Source: Microcaldota archaeon
GTDB taxonomy: Archaea > Micrarchaeota > Micrarchaeia > Micrarchaeales > CABMGC01
DNA length: 18,491 bases
Assembly (NCBI GenBank): GCA_030040265.1
Contig: JASHUB010000045.1
Span: 1-18,491, forward strand
Direction: 5' to 3'
The notes beneath the pieces are model-generated. The model made no database searches, was not told the origin of the DNA, and saw only the letters and a program-made list of their open reading frames with translations. Position numbers and translations under genes: made by a program. Positions 14,062 to 18,491 of this stretch are shown piece after piece; the first letter of the stretch is position 1, and each line of letters opens with the position of its first letter.

Positions 14062-16071
14062 ATGGTATTCTATGACTATAGCATACTAGCCGGAATAATA
14101 GCGCTGATATTCGCGTTCTGGGCAGCCTGGCACACGCTCAGGCAGCCCGAGGGAACGCCGAAGATGAAGGAGATCGCGACAGCCATAAGGGAGGGTTCTG
14201 AGGCTTACCTCAACAGGCAGCTCAAGACCATCGCTGTCTTCGCGGTCATCCTGCTCATTATATTCTACTTCATACCGAACGGTTGGCAGATAGACGTCGC
14301 TTTCATAGTGGGCGCGGTATCATCGTACCTGACAGCGTTCATCGGAATGAACGTAGCGGTGAGGACGAATCTGAGAACAGCGAAGGCGGCAGAGAAGGGC
14401 GCCAAGCACGCGTTCAACACCGCGGTGCTCGGCGGCTCTGTCACAGGATTCGCGGCCGTGGGCTTCGCGCTCATAGGCATAAGCGTCCTGATCGCCTGGC
14501 TTACAATATCTAATATAGCAATACTCATCGGATTCGGATTCGGCGCATCGCTGATATCGCTGTTCGCGAGAGTCGGCGGCGGCATATACACGAAGGCCGC
14601 TGACGTAGGCGCGGACCTGGTGGGGAAGACGGAGCTCGGCCTCCCAGAGGACGACCCGAGGAACCCCGCGGTCATCGCTGACAATGTCGGAGACAACGTG
14701 GGCGACTGCGCAGGAATGAGCGCAGACGTGTTCGAGAGCTATGCCGTCACGCTGGTTGCAGCCCTGCTTATTGCGGGAAGCCTGGCGACGTCCACGCTTC
14801 ACTCGTTCGCATACCCTCTATACATCGCAGGCATCGGGGTCATAGGAAGCCTGATAGCGATGTTCGTGATGGGCAGGAGCCAGAACGCGATAAAGGAACT
14901 CTACATCGGAATACTCTCGGCAGTGGTCATCTCGGCCATACTGGACCTGGCGATGACGTGGTACATCCACTTCCCTCTAACGGACTTCATTGCGGCATTG
15001 TCCGGACTGGTCCTAGCGATACTGATATTCTGGATAACAGACTACTACACCGGCAACCAGGCAAAGGCGGTCATCAAGACAGCGACCGCGGCCAAGGGGG
15101 GCGCTGGCACCAACGTCATAATGGGCCTCGCAGTTGGGCTTAGGTCCACTTGGATGCCCCTGCTCTGCGTGGTCGCCGCGATTGCGATAAGCTACGAAGC
15201 CGCAGGGCTCTACGGAATAGGCATCGCATCCGCGGGAATGCTCTCGCTGACCGCGATGATCCTGACCATAGACTCGTTCGGGCCCATAACTGACAACGCA
15301 GGCGGGATCGCAGAGATGGCAGGCCTTCCCTCATCCATCAGGAAGATAACCGACAAGCTTGACGCGATAGGCAACACGACAAAGGCCACGACAAAGGGCT
15401 TCGCCATAGGAGGCGCTGCGCTATCCGCAATAGCACTTCTCGTGGCGTTCGCGCACGCAGTGAACCTCCCGACCAATGCGGCAGGCGCATACGTGCTCAA
15501 CGCACTCAGCCCGGCGGTCTTGATAGGGGTGTTCATAGGCGCGTTGCTGCCGTTCATCTTCTCTTCGTTCCTCATGGAGGCCGTGGGACACGCAGCCAAC
15601 CTCATGGTCGAGGAAGTGCGCAGGCAGGTCAGGACGATAAAGGGTCTGATGCAGGGCAAGGCGAAGCCCGACTACGCACGCGCGGTCGACATCGCAACCG
15701 TGAACGCGCTCAAGTCGCTGATCGTACCGGAAGCAATCGTCATAATAGTCCCGATAGTGGTAGGCCTGATAAGCAAGGAGGCGCTCGGAGGACTGCTCGT
15801 AGGCATGATACCTGCAAGCTTCATGCTCGCGCTGTTCATGGCCAATGCAGGCGCAACGATGGACAACGCAAAGAAGTACATCGAGACGGGCAACTTCGGA
15901 GGCAAGGGAAGCGATGCGCACAAGGCTGCGGTTGTGGGAGACACGCTGGGAGACCCGCTCAAGGACACCGCAGGGCCTTCGCTGAACTCGATGATAAAGG
16001 TCATCAGCACGATATCGATCCTGCTGGCGCCCGTCTTCCTCGCGGTGCAGTTCATCCATCTCATACACTGA
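14062..16071 (+). CDS. hppA: Membrane-bound proton-pumping pyrophosphatase, K+-independent type
   Basis: This 669-residue, roughly 16-helix ion pump couples pyrophosphate hydrolysis to ion export across the cytoplasmic membrane. Diagnostic substrate and metal motifs are intact: DVGADLVGK (181-189), ADNVGDNVGDCAGMSADVFE (206-225), DSFGPITDNAGGIAEM (404-419) and VGDTLGDPLKDTAGPSLN (625-642). The subtype site reads GNTTKATT, with Lys441 and Thr444. Lys at this position (instead of Ala) with Thr three residues on is the established signature of K+-independent enzymes, which are H+ pumps. Length is normal for prokaryotic members. It is monocistronic with its own promoter and a T-rich stretch after the stop. 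It would return energy from pyrophosphate made by biosynthesis to the proton gradient. Confidence 0.96.
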   Translation: MVFYDYSILAGIIALIFAFWAAWHTLRQPEGTPKMKEIATAIREGSEAYLNRQLKTIAVFAVILLIIFYFIPNGWQIDVAFIVGAVSSYLTAFIGMNVAVRTNLRTAKAAEKGAKHAFNTAVLGGSVTGFAAVGFALIGISVLIAWLTISNIAILIGFGFGASLISLFARVGGGIYTKAADVGADLVGKTELGLPEDDPRNPAVIADNVGDNVGDCAGMSADVFESYAVTLVAALLIAGSLATSTLHSFAYPLYIAGIGVIGSLIAMFVMGRSQNAIKELYIGILSAVVISAILDLAMTWYIHFPLTDFIAALSGLVLAILIFWITDYYTGNQAKAVIKTATAAKGGAGTNVIMGLAVGLRSTWMPLLCVVAAIAISYEAAGLYGIGIASAGMLSLTAMILTIDSFGPITDNAGGIAEMAGLPSSIRKITDKLDAIGNTTKATTKGFAIGGAALSAIALLVAFAHAVNLPTNAAGAYVLNALSPAVLIGVFIGALLPFIFSSFLMEAVGHAANLMVEEVRRQVRTIKGLMQGKAKPDYARAVDIATVNALKSLIVPEAIVIIVPIVVGLISKEALGGLLVGMIPASFMLALFMANAGATMDNAKKYIETGNFGGKGSDAHKAAVVGDTLGDPLKDTAGPSLNSMIKVISTISILLAPVFLAVQFIHLIH

Positions 16072-16074
16072 GGA

Positions 16075-16097
16075 TTTTATTTTTCATTCCTTTTTCT
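16075..16097 (+). terminator. T-rich terminator after the pyrophosphatase
   Basis: Four nt after the TGA there are three runs of four to six T within about 23 nt (TTTTATTTTT, then TTTTTC). Archaeal RNA polymerase terminates at such T-tracts without needing a hairpin. The 12-bp hairpin at 16117-16145 lies beyond it. Confidence 0.6.
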
Positions 16098-16116
16098 TGA
16101 GGAAAAGATATCCGTA

Positions 16117-16145
16117 GCACCGCCCATGAATGCATGGGCGCGTGC
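16117..16145. repeat. Strong intergenic hairpin (12 bp)
   Basis: GCAC-CGCCCATG-aatg-CATGGGCG-c-GTGC forms 12 base pairs with one bulged C and a 4-nt loop. It lies in the 235-nt non-coding gap between the pyrophosphatase and DUF5654 genes, after the T-rich stretch. It may be an RNA processing or stabilising structure, part of a small RNA or a protein-binding palindrome. The rest of 16146-16228 shows no further feature I can support. Confidence 0.5.
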
Positions 16146-16228
16146 ATCTCGGTGGAAATTGCGTGAGTTCTCTATTGCAGGGCCTTGCTTCCCACAAATG
16201 TAACGAAAACTAATGAGTCGCATCCATT

Positions 16229-16274
16229 TTAAATAGGTTTCCGTGCCCGCCGCGCAATCGCAAAACCCATTTAA
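16229..16274 (+). promoter_or_regulatory. Inverted repeat spanning two TATA-like boxes before the DUF5654 operon
   Basis: TTAAATAGGTTT (16229-16240) pairs with AAACCCATTTAA (16263-16274), 11 of 12 positions, around a GC-rich 22-nt spacer. Each arm holds a TATA-like core: TTTTAAAT at 16227-16234, predicting a start near 16257, and ATTTAAGC at 16269-16276, predicting a start near 16298, 9 nt before the ATG at 16307. The second spacing is the better promoter; the repeat could be an operator or an RNA hairpin. Confidence 0.45.
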
Positions 16275-16306
16275 GCTTTCGATGCATCTGCTAGTGCAGT
16301 GATGTT

Positions 16307-16555
16307 ATGGCAAACGCTGCAAAAAAGAATGAGATGTGGGGCGCTTTCACCAAGCAGTTCACGCTGCTGGTAACCACCGCTTTCGGCTTGGTGGCCGCGC
16401 TCGCATGGAACACCGCGATACAGACGCTCTTCACGACCTTCTTCGGGACATCGAAGTCGATCGCGCCGATGTTCTCCTACGCGATAGTGGTTACGGTCAT
16501 CGCCGTGATAGTCATATTCTACGTCTCGAGGCTCAGCGAGAGGTTCAACCAGTAA
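16307..16555 (+). CDS. DUF5654 family small membrane protein
   Basis: This 82-residue protein has two transmembrane helices, near residues 17-38 (FTLLVTTAFGLVAALAWNTA) and 52-73 (APMFSYAIVVTVIAVIVIFY), with a basic N-terminus (NAAKKNEMW) and a charged C-terminus (SRLSERFNQ). The GLVAALAWN-x-AIQ pattern in the first helix and the YAIVVTVIAVI second helix match DUF5654, a small family of unknown function in archaea and some bacteria. GTGAT lies 3 nt before the ATG as a ribosome site. The next gene begins 4 nt after its stop, so it leads a three-gene operon with an alpha/beta hydrolase and a DNPH1-like enzyme. It may anchor a complex, but that is a guess. Confidence 0.82.
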   Translation: MANAAKKNEMWGAFTKQFTLLVTTAFGLVAALAWNTAIQTLFTTFFGTSKSIAPMFSYAIVVTVIAVIVIFYVSRLSERFNQ

Positions 16556-16559
16556 TCGC

Positions 16560-17699
16560 ATGGCAACGATATCCGAGGAAGCAGGGCTCTACAACAGGCC
16601 CGTCAAGGAGCTGTGGCAGATGTGGGCTCCGCGCGTGAAGGCGAAGGGCTACCCTTTCAACTACGCATCCTACGAGGACATGGAGCGGGTGATGACCAGC
16701 CTGACCTCATACGACCGCGATGAGTGGGCCGCAGCATTCAGCGCGGTGGCACAGCCGTACGAAGAGAAAGCGATGAATGCAGAGAAGGCCGGCGACGCTA
16801 AGAGCGCGATGGACAACTACCTGAAGGCTTACCAGTACTACCACATGGCGCGCTTCCCAACGATAAACTCTGAAGGGAAGAAGGCCGCGTACAGGAGGTC
16901 GCAGGAGGTATTCCTCAAGGCAGCAAAGTACTTCGATCCTCCGCTGCAACGCATCGAGATGCCGTTCAAGGGCAAGCCAGGCGAAGGCGACAGGATAGTA
17001 GTCTACCTCCGCGCCCCGAAGAAAGGATCGGCACCGTTCCCTGTGCTGCTGACCTGGGGAGGGATAGACGGCTTCAAGGAAGACCAGTCCAATGAGCCCG
17101 CGCTCATGCATGGGATCGCGCACCTAATGATGGACGGACCTGGCGCCGGCGACTCTCCAGTCAAGGGCTCAGAAGTTGCAGAGAGGATATTCGGCACCGT
17201 GCTCGACTGGATCGCGACACAGAAGAACCTGAACCCGAAGAAGGTCGCGGTCTGGGGGCAGAGCACAGGCGGTTACTGGGCGACGAAGGTCGCGCACGTT
17301 TACAAGGAGAAGGTAGCATGCTCGGTCAGCCACGGCGGCCCATGCCATTACTCGTTCCAGCCGGACTGGGCGAAGACCCAGGAGCGCGGCGAGTACGCAT
17401 TCGAGGTCTTCGACACTCTGTGCTACACTTTCGGGCAGCCGAGCTACAAGGCATGGATAGAGTTTGCACCAAAACTATCGCTCCTCACGCAGGGTCTGCT
17501 GGACAAGCCGTGCGCGCCAATGCTGTTGGTCAACGGGCTGCACGACTCGCTCTTCACAATCAAGGACTACTATCTACTGCTCGAACACGGGAGCCCGAAG
17601 ACGGCGAGATTCTTCGATGTCGGGCATATGGGTTACACCAGGGACACATTCGACATGATAATGGGCTGGATATACGACAGGCTAGGTGTGCAGGCATGA
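16560..17699 (+). CDS. Alpha/beta hydrolase with N-terminal helical region (FrsA-like esterase family)
   Basis: 379 residues. Residues 1-130 are helical (including YEEKAMNAEKAGDAKSAMDN) and act as a lid or substrate-recognition part in related hydrolases. The alpha/beta fold begins near 145 (IVVYLRAPKKGSAPFPVLL). The oxyanion region is TWGGIDG (165-171). The nucleophile elbow is GQSTGG with Ser235. The acid is Asp329 in NGLHDS and the base His356 in VGHMG, so the triad is complete. It resembles the FrsA/DUF1100 and 2,6-dihydroxy-pseudooxynicotine hydrolase group, which cleaves esters or C-C bonds; the substrate here is unknown. No secretion signal is present. It starts 4 nt after the DUF5654 stop, and its TGA overlaps the next gene's ATG. 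Confidence 0.88.
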   Translation: MATISEEAGLYNRPVKELWQMWAPRVKAKGYPFNYASYEDMERVMTSLTSYDRDEWAAAFSAVAQPYEEKAMNAEKAGDAKSAMDNYLKAYQYYHMARFPTINSEGKKAAYRRSQEVFLKAAKYFDPPLQRIEMPFKGKPGEGDRIVVYLRAPKKGSAPFPVLLTWGGIDGFKEDQSNEPALMHGIAHLMMDGPGAGDSPVKGSEVAERIFGTVLDWIATQKNLNPKKVAVWGQSTGGYWATKVAHVYKEKVACSVSHGGPCHYSFQPDWAKTQERGEYAFEVFDTLCYTFGQPSYKAWIEFAPKLSLLTQGLLDKPCAPMLLVNGLHDSLFTIKDYYLLLEHGSPKTARFFDVGHMGYTRDTFDMIMGWIYDRLGVQA

Positions 17700-18124
17700 T
17701 GAAGATCAAGATCTTCTTCGCCGGCTCGATGTACGGCGGCGAGGAGGACAAGGAGATGTACAAGTCGCTGACCGACGGGCTCAAGGCGAAGTACAACCTG
17801 CTCTCCGACCATGTCGCGTACGGCGACGTGCACGAAGGACTTGACGACCGGCAGCTCTACCAGAAAGACATCCGTTTGATAAACGAGGCGCAGCTTCTTG
17901 TGGCAGAGGTGTCTGCGCCATCCGTAGGCACTGGTTACGAGATTGCGATGGCGCTGCATGTGGGAAAGCGCGTAGTGTGCCTGTACAGAAACGGCTCTAA
18001 GAGGCGGCTCTCGATGATGCTCAATGGCAACCCCAGCGAAGACTTAACCGTGATCAAGTACGACTCTGCTGAAGAGGCGCTTGTGGGAATAGATAAGATA
18101 GCAGACAGGATACTGAACGACTGA
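17696..18124 (+). CDS. DNPH1/RCL-like 2'-deoxynucleoside 5'-phosphate N-hydrolase
   Basis: This 142-residue protein belongs to the nucleoside 2-deoxyribosyltransferase superfamily and is closest to DNPH1 (RCL), which splits the N-glycosidic bond of deoxynucleoside monophosphates. Evidence: the N-terminal FFAGSMYGGEEDKEMY corresponds to the phosphate-binding CGSIRGG-x-ED-x-x-x-Y of DNPH1. LLSDHVAYGD matches its LTEHV. AEVSAPSVGTGYEIAMAL carries the catalytic Glu of the GxGYE motif, and VVCLYR is the final core strand. The ATG at 17696 overlaps the hydrolase TGA (ATGATGA); a second ATG follows at 17699. AGGTG seven nt upstream is a ribosome site. The longer frame that runs from 17318 is not used. 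It ends convergent with the gene at the right edge. A nucleotide-pool cleaning role is inferred from family. Confidence 0.87.
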   Translation: MMKIKIFFAGSMYGGEEDKEMYKSLTDGLKAKYNLLSDHVAYGDVHEGLDDRQLYQKDIRLINEAQLLVAEVSAPSVGTGYEIAMALHVGKRVVCLYRNGSKRRLSMMLNGNPSEDLTVIKYDSAEEALVGIDKIADRILND

Positions 18125-18133
18125 ACCTTGCAG

Positions 18134-18491
18134 TCACTGCAGCTTGTATACGCTGGCGCCATCGTCCACGTGGTACTTCATCTTTATGCCAACGGAGTCG
18201 CCCGCTGATGCGGACTCGACATCCACCCTGTTTATCTGCATGCTCGTGACGCGCTGCCTCACGTGCTCTTCATCGCTGCCGATCTCTATGAGATCGCCGG
18301 TCCTGAGCTCTGCGGTAAGTGCTATGGCGACCACGCCGATCTTCTCGAAGTATCTTTCAACGATTCCCACTTCTGACCTGCTGCTCGCCGCGGCCGGGTC
18401 GCTCGCAGACATCGCCGCCCTGCTGTTCCTCTCCTCGCGCGCGTTGATGTCCTCCATCGCGCTGTCCAGGTCATAATCGGATTTGCCCTTC
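18134..18491 (-). CDS. Small translation-factor-like protein with EF-Tu domain-2-type barrel (start outside or at 18457)
   Basis: The minus-strand frame is open to the right edge. An ATG at 18457 would give 107 residues, but upstream codons (KGKSDYDLDSA) are also open, so the true start may be outside the window. The last 80 residues form a beta-barrel like domain 2 of translation elongation factors: VGIVERYFEKIGVVAIALTA, then LRTGDLIEIG, VTSMQINRVDVESASAGDSV and GIKMKYHVDDGASVYKL. Small archaeal proteins of this kind are annotated as translation elongation factor-like; function is unknown and there is no GTPase domain here. The N-terminal part is low-complexity (AAMSASDPAAASSRSE) and probably a flexible linker, which suggests the barrel is the tail of something larger. 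It is convergent with the DNPH1-like gene, 9 nt apart. Confidence 0.75.
   Translation of the reverse strand, partial: KGKSDYDLDSAMEDINAREERNSRAAMSASDPAAASSRSEVGIVERYFEKIGVVAIALTAELRTGDLIEIGSDEEHVRQRVTSMQINRVDVESASAGDSVGIKMKYHVDDGASVYKLQ

Noticed and set aside
14320..16068. Long minus-strand frames within the pyrophosphatase gene
   Set aside because: They mirror an intact, highly conserved pump; there is no promoter or plausible protein composition.
16271..16561. Minus-strand frame of 96 codons over the DUF5654 gene
   Set aside because: It is the antisense of a recognisable two-helix membrane protein and has skewed Arg/Glu/Tyr composition.
17318..17695. Upstream extension of the DNPH1-like frame
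   Set aside because: It overlaps the hydrolase catalytic domain and has no family similarity; homology begins exactly at the ATGATG at 17696, which has an SD-like site.

Overview
The window is archaeal chromosome. It carries a D-family DNA polymerase operon (DP1-DP2), an archaeal-type SecY, UPF0147, DUF929 and DUF5654 proteins, an intron-containing tRNA-Arg without encoded CCA, and TTTATA-type promoters that mostly place transcription starts 0-25 nt before start codons. PolD argues against Crenarchaeota/Sulfolobales. Compact, lightly annotated gene content with DUF929 and DUF5654 fits a euryarchaeal or DPANN (Micrarchaeota-like) lineage; that placement is inference. No transposase, phage gene or CRISPR array is visible, and the region reads as ordinary chromosome.

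Layout. 1-3595 (minus): polD operon, DP1 then DP2, with DP2 running off the left edge. 3682-4545 (plus): an RmlD/extended-SDR-like reductase, divergent from polD. 4576-7232 (plus): a three-gene ABC-2 exporter (ATPase and two permeases) behind an unusually structured ~90-nt leader. 7229-8374 (minus): TatD-family hydrolase, tRNA-Arg(TCT) with a 22-nt intron, and UPF0147. 8436-12475 (plus): an orphan protein, a DUF929 surface thioredoxin-like protein paired with a small membrane protein carrying a Cys-Gly-Cys motif, a second orphan helical protein, and a V4R-domain protein with a basic tail. 12519-16071 (plus): SecY and a K+-independent proton-pumping pyrophosphatase, each with its own promoter. 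16072-16306: a 235-nt non-coding gap with a 12-bp hairpin and an inverted repeat spanning two TATA-like boxes. 16307-18124 (plus): DUF5654 membrane protein, alpha/beta hydrolase and a DNPH1-like nucleotide N-glycosidase as a tight operon. 18134-18491 (minus): a small protein with an EF-Tu domain-2-like barrel, running off the right edge.

How genes work together. DP1 and DP2 form the replicative polymerase. The ABC genes make one exporter. The DUF929 and CGC membrane proteins look like a candidate extracytoplasmic thiol-redox pair. UPF0147 probably shares a transcript with the tRNA. First genes of transcripts sit close behind a TATA box, while internal genes often carry GGTGAT-like Shine-Dalgarno (SD) sequences.

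Most interesting signal: the ABC leader at 4576-4655 can form two competing folds. One is a closed three-way junction. In the other, a linker perfectly complementary to the putative SD (TTTTCCT against AGGAAAA) would hide it. This is the best candidate for an undescribed cis-regulatory RNA in the window.
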